In this document: positions 47,590 through 59,800 of the stretch, one piece after another
Layout: every line of letters starts with the position of its first letter
Numbering within the stretch: position 1 is the stretch's first letter
Assembly (NCBI GenBank): GCA_012932295.1
Contig: JAAONU010000019.1
Location: 20,903,908 to 20,967,907 of the forward strand
Source of the DNA: Cyclina sinensis
Lineage: Eukaryota > Mollusca > Bivalvia > Venerida > Veneridae
DNA: 64,000 nt
Direction: 5' to 3'
Notes under the pieces: generated by a model
Told to the model about the DNA's origin: nothing
The model's database searches: none
Seen by the model: the letters and a program-made list of their open reading frames with translations, nothing else
Position numbers and translations under genes: made by a program

Positions 47590-48330
47590 ACACGTCATGG
47601 GAATTTTACTGAAAAACGAGAGATCGACTCCGCGAAATCTATTATGATGTTCAACATACAGCGGCTTTCCCGGGGATGTGCCTTGTACAAGGCCGAACGA
47701 AATCAGAATAAGTCCATCACGTTGAATCAATTCAAGTCCTTGTTACAAAGGCAGAAAACGTACACGCTGAAAAAACACATGTTGCAAATTTGGCAGGAGT
47801 TAAACAGTGGTGGAAGGAATCGGCCATTAGTGGCAGGCGGCTTTGGCAGATTTACAGATGCTGAAGAAAGACAATTATCAGTATCGATATTTGCTCTGTG
47901 TCATTGACAAAATGCTCTACGACAAAACAGGGCAGAGATTGGGTGATGCTTTCCAACCAATCCTGAAAGAACGAAAACCTTTGGCGCTGCAAACAGACAA
48001 GGGAACATAATTCAAAAAAAGAATTTGGTCGTATTTTGAAAAAAGAAAAAACATTCATTTTTTCACCATTGAGATTCTAATACGAAAGTCACTATAGTTG
48101 AGCGATTTCAATGCACATTAAAAGCACGTATGTGGAAATACTTCACGCACACGGAATCAAGAAGATACATCGACGTGCTAGACGGATTAGTACAGGTGTA
48201 CAATTTTGTTTTCATGGAAGGGTTCGGACTGTGCCGGCCTTGGTCACTCGAGATCAAGAGAGAGTCATTGCACAGCACCTGTATGGATCCCGATCAAACA
48301 TGCATTTACTACCTATCGAAGTCGGGGATT
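47590..48330 (+). pseudogene. Polinton integrase remnant (retroviral-type)
   Basis: A middle segment at about 47800-48055 reads WQAALADLQMLKKDN, YRYLLCVIDK, then DAFQPILKERKPLALQTDKG followed by a stop, and KNIHFFT. A +1 shift then gives LKARMWKYFTHTES and RRYIDVLDGLVQVYNF. These are the DDE-core and following parts of Polinton integrases, which insert the element's DNA. At least two frameshifts and a stop after the second Asp inactivate it. Confidence 0.8.
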
Positions 48331-48482
48331 AAGTGGAATTAAATAAGACAAAATCGACGAGTCGTGAAAAAGAATCTTGGGAACTTATTTAACAAGAAAA
48401 ACATCGTGTTTCATACAGGGTATTCCAGCACAGGAAAAACGGAATATTTTTAGCAACATGGAGATCAAGATCGGAATCACGT

Positions 48483-48860
48483 TTAAAGCGACTGACACAC
48501 AGATGGGTCGACGATGAAAAAAAAGAAAATCTTTATACATCTTGAAATTTTGCTGTAATTGTGAAGAATACATCTAAACTAAGTGACTGACTCATTTTGT
48601 GTTACAAAAAAAAAACATGAAAATAAAAAGTTTTACACACTTTTATCGGTAAAAAATTTACCCGTTATTCACGGGTTAATACTTAAGTTATAACATTAAT
48701 TTTGACGAGATTTGGTAACTATCCTATTTGGCTCATTTGTGTAGATTGTCGCTCTATATTTTACCAACCGAAAGGTCATGGGTTCAAATCCTTGTTAAGT
48801 TAAACCTTTTTTTCAGTTTTCATGATGTATAGAAGCATAATATTATGTTTTTTAAGCCTT
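48483..48860 (+). mobile_element. Pol III-box element, third copy
   Basis: Starts TTTAAAGCGACTGACACACA and follows the 17544-17992 copy closely (ACTTTTATCGGTAAAA, CCGAAAGGTCATGGGTTCAA). The B box GGTTCAAATCC is at 48781-48791; the A box is degenerate. It interrupts Polinton sequence, so it inserted after the Polinton. The right terminal repeat seen in the first copy is not present. Confidence 0.6.
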
Positions 48861-49189
48861 TTTCCTATTGAGTGGATTTGATTGCTGGATTCAATCATTT
48901 GTTTGTGTGCGGAGGTGGCTGATAAGACTCTTTTGGGAAACATTTAAGCCCTACTTCTACGAGTAATACCATTCAACTTTTCTCGTTCGGAGACGAACAA
49001 TCCCCTTTACGAAGGTTTCTTGAACCTGCATTACGTACCCATGTCCAAGTCAGTCTTTGATGAAATCAGCATTTATATAAGAACCGACACGGTCCATGCA
49101 CTTCAGTTTGTCGGCAGCAAATCGATGATGAAGCTGCATTTCAGAAGAAAACCACGAAATCATTTATGATCATGTTTCCAGTCTACCAG

Positions 49190-50285
49190 ATGATCCGTGT
49201 CAGTACGGACAAGGCCTGGGGAGTATGGTTAAATCGGCTGCAAAGACGGGCAAACCTTTGTTGACCCCATGGCAAATCGGCAAACCAGACTCTCAAAAAT
49301 GAAGGACTCAAGCATGGCTTCTGATCTCATGTCAAGCCAGTCACCCAAACAAGTGATGAAAAAACGGGCTGCACGACAAGCATTGAAATTGGTCGGAAAG
49401 ACGGTCTTGGCGCTAGGAAAGCGCATGATCAACAGTATGAAACCAAAAAAGACCATTGCACAGAGTGACTGATTGGACGACTTTGCCTAGATCTTGTATT
49501 GCAGGAGAAATACCTACCGGGCAGTATAGAAATACGTCTCCGGCTGAGAAAAACCAGGAGCAACTTCCACATTTTACGAGAAGCAGATGGATAACTACAA
49601 GTTTTAGAAGCTGGTTTTAACGTGAGAACCGTCGACCGCCTGCCCGTGGTAGCAAACGAGCTCAATAAAGCCATTGCCACGCACGCCATGAAAATTCCCT
49701 GGGTGGACGAACTTCAAACAGTCATCTAAAACAAGGTCCACGAAGATTAAGTTTCGAAAGAAATCTGCTTGGGCGCGGCTCTCAAGACCCTAGATATCAG
49801 CATTGTGCTGGAACGGTGGTATGAATCTTACATCTGACGGAAAGGGTTTTGTTCGTCGTCTTACGTCTGATATAAAGCAAGACTTCCATTGCAAGCAGTC
49901 AAATGAGCAGTGATAACGCAAGTGGGAATAACGCATTATAGAAGATTGGATAAACATGAACGCCACGACAGACAAGAGAACCGAGGCCACACGGGCAGCT
50001 CTCTACCACTTCGCGGTAGAAGAACTCCAAACACCCATCATGGACTCTCGATTAAGTCCATCGAGAATGTCTAGGATCCCAAGTCAATCATCCTACCATA
50101 CACGACCCGATCTTTTCCTCTTCAGAACTACCGATGAATGGATCGATCACTACTTTGTCGACGTCCTCAAGGAGCTGAATTTCAGCAAAGTCATGGACCA
50201 GTGGGTTCTCAAACTGAAAGAGATGCATCGGACGACTAGTGAAGCGCGGGTTAGAAGAACGTGTCAGACAGGCCTGGAATCATAG
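49190..50285 (+). pseudogene. Polinton capsid-region-like remnants
   Basis: Broken frames between integrase and protease. One piece has CQYGQGLGSMVKSAAKTGKP, a Gly-rich segment like the small capsid-associated proteins of these elements. A second (about 49490-49730) has EIRLRLRKTRSNFHILRE and VRTVDRLPVVANELNKAI, in the style of a minor-capsid or penton-like protein. A third is an open 109-codon frame at 49956-50285 without a recognised domain. Assignments rest on position and style and are tentative. Confidence 0.45.
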
Positions 50286-50449
50286 ACACTTTTGAAATAA
50301 AGCATTTTCTCGATAAATCTCGAGTGTTATCATTACTGAATGCCTGAGAGTGTCCCAAAAATCTGCTGTCCGATCGAAAAACCAGATCTTGTGAAAACCT
50401 ACATTGTACACAAACACAAATCAAATTACCCGGGTGAACCTTAAATTTT

Positions 50450-50655
50450 GATGGCCATCCATTTTAAAGGGCCACCTTTTTCGATTTGTACGGACTTTCA
50501 CTACCCGAGGACCATATTCAACCTTTCATGGATCGACACTGCAGGCAATGGACAATGAATGCGACGCGGCTTCAACACGGAAACAGCACCCTGTGTGGCG
50601 TGTACTGTCTCCTTGCCTTTCACTGTGTCGATCAAATAATCAGTCTGCACACATA
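50450..50655 (+). pseudogene. Polinton cysteine protease C-terminal remnant
   Basis: The plus-strand translation has FMDRHCRQWTMNATRLQHGN followed by STLCGVYCLLAFH. The CG-x-YCL segment, preceded by a Gln, is the active-site cysteine region of adenain-like proteases that Polintons carry for capsid maturation. Only the C-terminal third is visible. It sits at the right edge of recognisable Polinton sequence. Confidence 0.6.
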
Positions 50656-50939
50656 ATTTTTCCTCCGATTTCGACCAGAACTCAGGTTCTTGAGCCAAAA
50701 AGACAAAAACATGGAACAAAGGTTCAAAAAAAAAATATAGACACAAGAATCAAGAGCATCACTGAAACCTAAACATAGCCAGTGTTGTAAAGCAGAATAT
50801 GAACACACTGTGTTAGAACTCTTAGCATTTTAAAGAACTTTAACGTGTAGTCCATAGTTCAGTTCTAGTTAATTATTCTCTGCGTTAGTTGATAACAGTT
50901 TCTCGTTTCATAAATATTTTTAAAAAATGGGTTTAACTG

Positions 50940-51180
50940 TGTCCCCATGTAGTTCGGAGAACGTGACCCATATTGCCCCGCGCCTAGAGGTGCCGAAAAT
51001 GTCCACCCACATACACACACACCCGTAATTAAAAACCCTTTCTCACTCCAGAAAATTAGCCCATAGTGACCCCATACATTGGCAAAAGGGCTCCACAGTG
51101 ACCAACTCCTCTACGCCTAGAGGCCCCAGATTGCGCCCCGTTCTTTCGTAAAGGCCCAATATTGCTTCCCATCGACTACT
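50940..51180. repeat. C-rich degenerate minisatellite-like stretch
   Basis: Phrases CCCATATTGCCCC, CCCATAGTGACCCC, CCCCAGATTGCGCCCC and CCCAATATTGCTTCCC recur about every 30-50 bases, and CGCCTAGAGG occurs twice (about 50981 and 51114). Composition contrasts with the AT-rich surroundings. Confidence 0.5.
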
Positions 51181-51289
51181 TATGTAGCTTATAGAAATCA
51201 CAGTCCATATGTTTGTTGGTCTCTCTGTCTAAAAGTCAGGACATGTAACACCATATTAGAATAACTGTGCTTCATATGGTGGCTAATTT

Positions 51290-51870
51290 CTATTCCGTAT
51301 CGTCGTCTTTTCGCTGGCGCCAAAGCGACAACGCTATTGATGCGAGAAGACATAGTTAGAAGAGTCTCCAATGATAACGCGGTGTATTTGTCCTGTGTTC
51401 GTCCCGGCGCTATGGTGCTAGGGAAAAGACGAAATAACACCGAGATGCCAGTTTAGGAACTCGTTTATGCTAGTTCTTTGTCTGATTTCTGCAATTTTTC
51501 ATTATTTTCTGTAAATTTTCTAGACTAGAACGCGACAACACGATGAGACGACGGCCCCAAAAATTGTCAATCGGCGTGTTGTCGACTCAGCGTTACTTCG
51601 TCTTTTCGATAAGGTCGAAGCAAAAAGAAAGCTCTTACCGACGCGTTGTTGTATAGGCGTTATTTCGTCTTTTCTCTCACGCAAAGCGCCAAGACGAAGA
51701 CACGACAACGACACATGAACCGTGTTATCATTGGCACCTCATCTTACTCCGAGTTTTCGCATCAGCGCTTCGGCGCCGGCAAAAAACAGGAACAAAGACG
51801 ACGACACAAAGACACGACGATCGGCGCATTTTCTCATTGGCGCTAACGCCGACGTGCCGAAATGCTAGGG
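51290..51870. repeat. CGTCTT/ACGACA-rich repeat block with inverted copies
   Basis: The word TTTCGTCTTTTC appears near 51301 (variant), 51595 and 51662, and inverted near 51424 (GAAAAGACGAAATAACACC). GACACGACAACGACAC and AAAGACACGACGATC occur near 51690-51830. It is CpG-rich, unlike the neighbours, and looks like one or more decayed inverted-repeat DNA elements. No protein could be supported. Confidence 0.45.
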
Positions 51871-52339
51871 GCAGAAATCGGCCGCATAGCTTCAGGTGTT
51901 TTTAGCGAACAAGTTTTACGAAAAACTCAAAACCTGGAAGTTAAGACCTGAATAGTTGATTTCTATTCAAAGGGACAGAGCCAACCAAATTGCACGCTCT
52001 GTCCATCATTTGATTATACTTATCATTTCTTCCAGAAATTAAAAATAAAATTCAGTATGTTCAAAAGATTGAAGCGGACTCGAAAGGTGGAGCGGGCGGA
52101 TGGACGAATCTCAAATTATACGTTCTGTCCATAATGTTGATAAATTAATATTTATACGGAGTAATTTTAAATTGCTTCAACATGTTTAATATTGGGCAAA
52201 CAAGAACTAGGTTACGAACAGACGAACTGTTTGATAACTTCATGCCATCCCTCATGGACATGATTAAAATTAAGTGGAAGTTAGTATGTCAGGGCCCTCA
52301 ATCTTTTATTTTTATGGCAAGAAAAGGCCAACATTAAAT
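51871..52339. other. Intergenic; two ~125-bp direct units
   Basis: CAAATTGCACGCTCTGTCCATCATTTGA near 51988 and CAAATTATACGTTCTGTCCATAATGTTGA near 52112 are diverged direct copies. Nothing else is recognised. Confidence 0.4.
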
Positions 52340-54112
52340 CTTAATACAAAGAAAAAACTTCACAAATATCTCTTTGATATGACAATGCGTTACTATATGA
52401 ACAAAATTGCATCGGAAAAATCGCAATCATTCAGTAAGAGGTAGCTTAGGCTGTAATTAAAGATCACAATATATTGCAAATCCGTTTTTAAACATAATCA
52501 AAATCTTGCATGTCAACTGTTGGCATAGAGCATGGCATCATAACGGCATAGCATTGATAATAAAGGCAATTACTTGTTGGTGTAGTATAGCAGTCCTTTC
52601 CTCGTACAACAGATTTGAAAGTTCTTTACTTGTCTGCGGATTTCGATGTCGAATGCGACAGTCCAGAATTTTCAACAAATTCTTAAATACTTGGGGAAAA
52701 GAGTGACCCCAGTTTCAAGTTAATTATGGCTGAAAGTAATCATACGATACCTGAGCATATGTCGAATGTGTTGTTACTTCTGAAGAAATGAACGTTTCGG
52801 TTGTCTTTTCGGCTGGAATATTTATAGTTTGCGCTCAAAGTAAGTTGAGATCCAGGTTCATTTGAAAGGACACAGATGTCTTGGTTTTATCTTTAGACCA
52901 GTTGTTCCCTTCTTTGGTTCCCATCCTTACGTTACGTTATTCAAGCAAGATAGCATCTGATGTCGCATGGCTCCCGTACCAAATAATTAAATAAATACCT
53001 ACTTCTTTTTATTCCGATCGTTTCGAGTATGTCGTATTGTAAATCTGTTCAAATGATATCTTTAAATGTACTTGCCGGGCAAACATGAAATAAAACTTGT
53101 TCTACAATGCATTACGTCAAAAGTTACTCTGCTTTCTTTAGGAAGTTATTTTTCTATAACGATGTAAACGTCTCAAGGACCTTTAGTGCATAGCGCTTCA
53201 TATATAGGATCTAATACGTGTTTCCATTTCATACATATATGATCTGACACAAGTTTTCACTTCATTTTAATTTTTATTCAAAGAGTTCAGGAAATAAATT
53301 CATTTGAACCATATGAAACACTATGACAAAACTTTCGCCAAGAAAGTTGTTCCAACTAAAATGTCAAAGGTTGTCAGAAATACTGTCAGTAGATGGCTTC
53401 TTTTTTTAAGTAAGACATTTGAATGATTACAAATTTACAAAAGGACAGTAATTAAAATATTTTGAGCAGGAAGTAAATGCAATATGCTTTACGCGGGTGT
53501 AATATAAACTATATGAAATCATTATATTTCATTACAGACAACGTTAGTCATGTGATAAAAACTTGTATTCAACGAGTAAAGGAAAGTTATTGCGGGTCGA
53601 TACCGTTTAATATATTGTTCTATTGAATTATTACATATAACGACGAAAAGGGACAGCCCTTTGAATACATGTAATAAATGTGCTTATTCTCGGGCTTCTT
53701 GAAACGTTTTCATTTGAATAAAACTAGATAATTTCTTTATGGAGCTACTTTCTCAAATGATTTAAGTTCTCACATACAAGTGTCTTCTTACACAGGAAAT
53801 GACACACACTGTTTACATCCCTATTTTGGTACTTGTCAGTTATAGGTAGATTTATTGTTCTGTTTTCAACGTTTACAGCGCATCATAAAAGTGCCGAGCT
53901 CCCCTGCAAAAACTTTGCGATCGGTCTTTTCGTCCGTTTGATCGTCCGTCTATATTTGTTCCTTTCTGTTTCTTACTTACAAGTGTTTTACAATAATGGT
54001 ACTTCTGGCTTTTACGATAAACGTCCATTGTGATAACGGTGGTCCGGTATGTCTACCAATCGGAACACCTCGGTCATGGAGGCTACGCCACACGAATTGA
54101 GGTGTTCCGATT
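52340..54112. repeat. Segmental duplication, copy B
   Basis: Direct-orientation counterpart of 35700-38460, running collinearly to the shared CGTCCGTTTGATCGTCCGTC and GTGATAACGGTGGT text. It closes with a clean inverted repeat AATCGGAACACCT (54058-54070) / AGGTGTTCCGATT (54100-54112). It lacks the 1.2 kb present between these parts in copy A. Divergence is large, so the duplication is old. Confidence 0.7.
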
Positions 54113-55018
54113 AATAAGACGGTGTTATTTAGAAATTAATAACAAACAGCGCACCGTTCCAAATTTAGAATATGACATAGAGATATAGTTTAGATGTAAC
54201 GATGGGGTCTCATTATGGGACGTGATTATTTCGTTGAAGGATTCGCACGTGCTTGGGTGATTTTGACTCTTTTTTGCGCTGTTGAATCACAGGATTTCAC
54301 AACGCCCTGGTTTACATGCGCACGCAAATAATGCAAGAATAAAATGCAGAAATGACAATAAATAGATATTCAGTTAGTAATAATGAGTTTTATAATTTTT
54401 ATTTAGTTTTTATTCGTACATGTATTAATTTTATTACTGTTTTACACTTCTTCATGTTCACCGTTAGTAAGTTTAAGAATAACCGAATGATCTCAACAAT
54501 GGTTAACGGGCTCGGATTTCTTTTGATTAAAACAGCGTCCTAGACTATTTATCGTCCAGCAAAGGATTCTTTCGGATTTTCAGCAAAAACTTTAGACTAA
54601 TATATACAATAAGAAAATGATTGTTAATCCAAGATATCGGGGGTAGTTTCTTTGTACAAATGAAAACAAATTGCTTTGAATCTTGTTAAATTGGTCGAAA
54701 CTGCAGGATGACCTGAAAAAAATGTCAATTTTTACGAATGATATATTTTTTAAAGGAGTGTCGCTAATGATCGAAATTACAGCTTTAAAGCAGAAGTTCT
54801 ATATACAATTTATCCAGGTAATCTTTGATTATTTGTTGTAGACGACAGAAACATACACTTTTGGCAGCAAAGGACTTCTTATGATCATGGATCAGGACTA
54901 ACTACGAATTGAAGCAGAATTGTCATGACCAGTTATGCTGTATGATTTACAGAAGTCACTCCCGTTTACAACTAAAAAAAAAATTATTCATTAATATATA
55001 ATATAATTAACGTATAAC

Positions 55019-55950
55019 AAAAGAACTTTGAAGTATCTTCGAGTGGAAAGTTTTTTATACGAGACTTAAAATCGCCGAGTTGCGGAAAATTTTTGCATAC
55101 GGATATACACCGAAAGAGAGCTGTATTTCATAAATAACTTAATTTCAAGTAACACAAATGATATAAATCATCAAAATATATCAGAAATGATACATTTACC
55201 AAAGAAAGTATCTCTGTGTGAAAAGTTTTTACAAGAAAAGAAAATCGGAGATTTTCGAAAAAACAAACGACCTGTATTTCATATATAACTTTTATTCTAG
55301 TAACATATGTGATGTTATATCATATATAATGTACTGACAAACGAAATTTGAAATACCTTCGAGTGGCAAATTTTTGCAAGATAAAGAAATGGGCAAAATT
55401 TGATAAAATTTCGCATGCGGAGATACACTAGAATCGATCTGTATTTCATAAATAACTTGTATTCATGTAAGATGTATTGTATTATTCATTATTCTAACAC
55501 TATCCGCAATTTGCCGACAATAAACAAAGAAGGAATTGAGCGTGATATATCAGGCAGTATAGCACGCTGAATACAAGCGCGCGCCCGCTAACGTCACTGA
55601 GAACGCCACTGTTAAATAGTGCACATACTTACGTCCCTTATAAATATACGTACGTGTTAGAATGGAAATAGATTTTAACATTTTCGTGATCTACCGTCGT
55701 ATATATCACGGTTTCTCGTTCATATGCGTAATTATTTAATCACTCAGGCCTACGGCCTTCGTGATTAAATTACTACGCATCTGAACTCGACACCGTGATA
55801 TATCAGACGGTATATCACTCAAACTTAAAATCTATTTCCTAAATATACAGCAGAAAAAAATGTATTTACAAAAGTGTCTTCGAGTTTTCATACCACAGAA
55901 CAGCCGAATTTTCGCATTCCGTTGTATCTCCGTATTCGATTTTTTTTTCC
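55019..55950. repeat. Degenerate ~160-bp tandem units
   Basis: Three units at about 55019-55490 share CTTCGAGTGG, a TTTTTGCA word, GAGATACAC or GATATACAC, and CTGTATTTCATAAATAACTT. A partial fourth (GTGTCTTCGAGTTTTCATA, TTTTCGCATTC, GTATCTCCGTATTCGA) follows the fold-back insertion at 55857-55940. Confidence 0.6.
55664..55839. mobile_element. 176-bp fold-back MITE
   Basis: GGAAATAGATTTTAA at the left and TTAAAATCTATTTCC at the right form the ends. The arms also share GTGATATATCA/TATATATCAC and ATGCGTAATTATTTAATCAC / GTGATTAAATTACTACGCAT around the centre CAGGCCTACGGCCT. A partial relative (GTGATATATCAGGCAGTAT) lies at 55541. It interrupts the tandem units. Confidence 0.8.
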
Positions 55951-56819
55951 AAAAATTGTATTTAGTTTTGTTGGTTTCGGGTTTATTGCCAGTTCTAAAA
56001 GTATTTCAATAATATACCAGATTCTAACCAGTGTTCCAGGTTTATGAAACAGTATTTTACAAAATAAAATAAAAGTAGTAGAAACTAGTAAAAACTTTTG
56101 TTTGGTTGCAAATACACTTTTATAGTTATAAAATATACGAACATTTCACCTTTTAGAAAAGATATGTCTTCACCGCTTCGACTTCGCTCTTTAGGTCTGT
56201 GTATCTGATTCCATTTATTTCTAGAGCAACAATCAAATAAAGATGTACGGATATAATCATTAAAAGTCCCATTCCTTTTGATCAAAATCAGTCCGGTGCC
56301 AGAAAAATGCAGTCAGAAATTAATAATTATCAATAGTCCGTTTTTTTTTCTCAAAAATTTATGTATCGTTACAAAAAGCGATAAATTAATGCCTAACAAG
56401 TAAAGGTATTACAACATCAAGTTGGTATTTTTACCATACATGTATTTCGGACCACTTAATATATTTAGAATCTGAAAATCGCCTTATTTTATTAGGCAGA
56501 TAAATGTCGATGCGTTTTGTACAATCCAGTGTGCCTCCTCTAACTTTTTGAAAATGTGATGATTAAATGATCAAGAAATACCGAATAATCTTGTATGTAT
56601 AATTAGAATATACATGTCAATATTCCGTGGTATGGCAATTTTGAACAAAAAAAAAACTCACCTGTAATTACGCCAGAATCTTTCAGATTTTGATTCAAGG
56701 TCCATTGTTATGATGATATTTATCAAAAAACCTTTCCCAGACCAAAAATAGTACAGGGACGCTGTTTTAATCAAAAGAAGTCCGAGTCGGTCAACCACCG
56801 TGATCTCGGACCCGTTAAC

Positions 56820-59800
56820 TGTGAATTATTGATAAATCATTAAGCGCTTCTGATCGACAGTTGGACGTGATGGATTCTCTGCTCAGTTTGCTGCAAATTT
56901 CTAATTCACACTTTTATTACAGTAACTTCGAAAATCTCTTAAAAACTGAATGCGTCATATGCAGACAGGGATAAACGTGTGGTAACTAATATGTGAAGAA
57001 TATGAGAAGAATAATTTGCTCTTAAAATATCAAACTCAGTTAATTAATTACTTAAGATTCTCGTGAAACTGAGGCCTAGAACAAATCTTTTGCGAAGTGA
57101 GTATAGGTCCATTAAATATTTAATATTCAGTAATGTTTTAAATACACCTTAAAGGGAAAAATATGTAATTTTGCAGAAACACTAGTCGAAATGTCGAATA
57201 ATAAGCAAACATTTTATAGAAGTAATGTCGAATTCTATGGCTTGACGTTCGATATACATTTATTGGTCAAACTCGACTTCAATCTATTTCAGATTATTTA
57301 TCGTCGGTACTGATAGAATTTTTAATCAAGTCATATAAGCCATTAAAATGAAAAGAAAATGAAAAACCAGGTAGAAATTCGACTTTTAAGTTAATTTATC
57401 TATGTTCAAATGATTCTGCCTTGATAGAAATTCATGATAGAAACTTTGATACTCATTCAGATTGTCCCCATGTTTTAAAAACAATTGATTACTTGATTTA
57501 AAAAAGTTGTTAGTGGACCGAGTGTGTCACTTTGTGTATTGTGATAAACAGACTGCAAACTGCATGGCGAAGAAAGATACGTTTAATTGAATGAAATAGA
57601 AATTATATGTTGTTTTTAAAGAATCGGATTGCTTTAAAATCTAAATTGAAATACTGTTTGTATAGTTTAGGACTTTTATCAGTGTAAATTTTAAATAATG
57701 AAGTGACAAATCAGATTGGGTGATGCGTACAAAGTTAAGGTAAGAATATTATTGTTTGTTGCAAAATACACCACTCATTACTATTTTCATGTATTGCAAA
57801 ACGTGACAATGATATTGCCTCTATGTGTTGTTTATGCTTTCTCTTGTGATAACCAGTTACCTTCCATCGAAAAAGTAGTAAACAAAGAGACAACCGTTTG
57901 ATCAGTAAAAAGTGAAAGTTCAAGTGTTAGAAAACCCTAGAAATTAACGATTTTTGTTGTTGGTGGTGTTTGTTTTTTTGTTGTTGTTTTAATGTTGTTC
58001 TTTTTTTTGGCGAGGGTGTGTGTGTGTGTGTGTGTGGGGGGGGGGGGCTACTATTTATTCTGATGCAGGTTTTTTCTATTTTTGCTTCCTCAACAACATG
58101 AATGCTGCCGTTGCTGTTTCACCTCTGTCAATTAAATTTAAAAAAGAAATGAAAAATACTCAATTCAAATGTAAACATATTTAATACAAGTGAAGACATC
58201 AAATATTATTAAAAAAACATACAATATAAATTGATTACATTAATTAAAATATAGTGTACATATCTATTTTTAGTGCGTTACGAAAAGCTGATCTATAAAT
58301 AGCTACATGGTATGAATGTAAAGATTGCCTTGACATTGTCGTGCATCACATCTTCTTAGAAAAATAAACGATTGTTTGTTAAAACCTTAGATACAAAGCG
58401 CAGTCAAAACACGGTGTAAAGGATTCCAATCTTGTTTTCAGTGTTTCCTTGCGAAACTTGCTTGTAAATCCCAGATTTGCCAGATTTCCTCTGAAGTCTG
58501 ACGCAGATGGTGTCACGAATCGGGATTGGTTTAACATATACAAACTGAATGTACCAATTCTTAAAAAAAGAAATATATTGTTTAACGCAAGACAGGTCTA
58601 TTGTGTTTTTATGCAAAAACAGTGAGAAACACCTTAGTCAAAGGTTACGCCGGTAGCTGACTGTTTTCCCGCAAAATTTTGTCTAAAGACCAAACATCGC
58701 GTGCAGCGGCTTATTTTGTAATACAAATAAAGCAATATACATCTACGAAACAAATGAAAACATTGAATATATTAATGTCTGAAACGTCATAGTAAATTAA
58801 TACTTGCGTACATGTATCTATGTTATGAAGATAAAGTAAACCAATTCATAAATACCAAACAAAACAAACAAAATATATTTCAAAAATAACGATATACATG
58901 AAGATACTTTTGTGAAAAGCAGAAACTTAAACATCAAAGCCTTATAAGCGCAAAAAAACTGTTGGCTTGATAGAAGGTGAAGGTCCATGCAGAGTCACAA
59001 ATCGACCATCAACCCCCTGTTTGGAATCAAGAGAATCTTCAAACTAGAGGAGTAATAAATAATGTTTTAAAATGTTAAAAGAATTTTAGCATTAACACAA
59101 TAATGGTCACGATATAAAATTCATTCAGTCATTCACATATTGGTTCATTCATTCGTTCGTCTGTTTGCTCGCTTACCGGTTGATTGGTCTATGCTATACT
59201 GATACATTAGTATTTTAAAGATATAATATTTAAGACTTTAACACACAGAAAACCAGTCAGAAAGAGAAAAGAATGGAAGAAAAAAAGAAGTAAAACCTGT
59301 TAAAATTGTTTGGATTTAATTTGTTCTTTGTTCTATGCTTTATGGCAGTAACTTACTGTCCGCTCAAGAAATGTACGAAGAGATTTTTACATGTGTTTTA
59401 AGGTTGTAATGACCTTCGATAACAGCCGCATAACATCAAAGAGTTTCGGTCACTCCATTGCCTTGTGTGAGTACAGTGTATCAAGTTTAAGTCACATGGT
59501 CTTTCTTTATTGCCTTTTCCTTGTAAATGGTTTGAAAAGTTGGGATAATAAATCAGTTTTAAATCCACACTACTTTTGACCGCGTTCCTACACATACTTG
59601 AACTTTTTGCTGAACTTTTTGCCATTGTCATAGGCAAGTCTATTCCGTTTACATCATACGAATTCATGATCCCTGTTTTGACTGTGCATGATATGTAGAA
59701 ATATGTGTGCACTGTAGTCTAATAAACTAACTGATATTTTAAAGGACGTCTCTCTTGATGTCTGATTTTGATTTGCTGTACTAAAGATTGACGGCTCATC

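Larger units (their letters stand above)
41770..50770 (+). mobile_element. Decayed Polinton/Maverick with nested insertions
   Basis: A plus-strand series of broken frames matching Polinton gene types in order: protein-primed DNA polymerase B (42.3-44.3 kb), retroviral-type integrase (47.6-48.3 kb), capsid-region-like sequence (49.2-50.3 kb) and an adenain-type cysteine protease end (about 50.5-50.65 kb). Its base composition is visibly less AT-rich than the flanks. Two insertions split it: a tandem-repeat element with its own LINE (44905-47560) and a Pol III-box element (48483-48860). No terminal inverted repeats were recognised, so both ends are approximate. Every gene has stops and frameshifts. 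It is a fossil with no intact gene. Confidence 0.8.
54501..56819. mobile_element. Inverted-terminus element with internal repeats, ~2.3 kb
   Basis: The left side (GGTTAACGGGCTCGGATTTC then TTTTGATTAAAACAGCGTCC, 54501-54540) matches the reverse complement of 56757-56819 (GTTAACGGGTCCGAG, then CTTCTTTTGATTAAAACAGC), allowing a ~25-bp gap on the left. Similarity continues inward about 25 bp (TAGACTATTT against GTACTATTTT). Inside are the ~160-bp tandem units and a fold-back element, listed separately. No transposase is seen, so it would be non-autonomous. It may instead be two copies of one end bracketing unrelated DNA. Confidence 0.5.
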
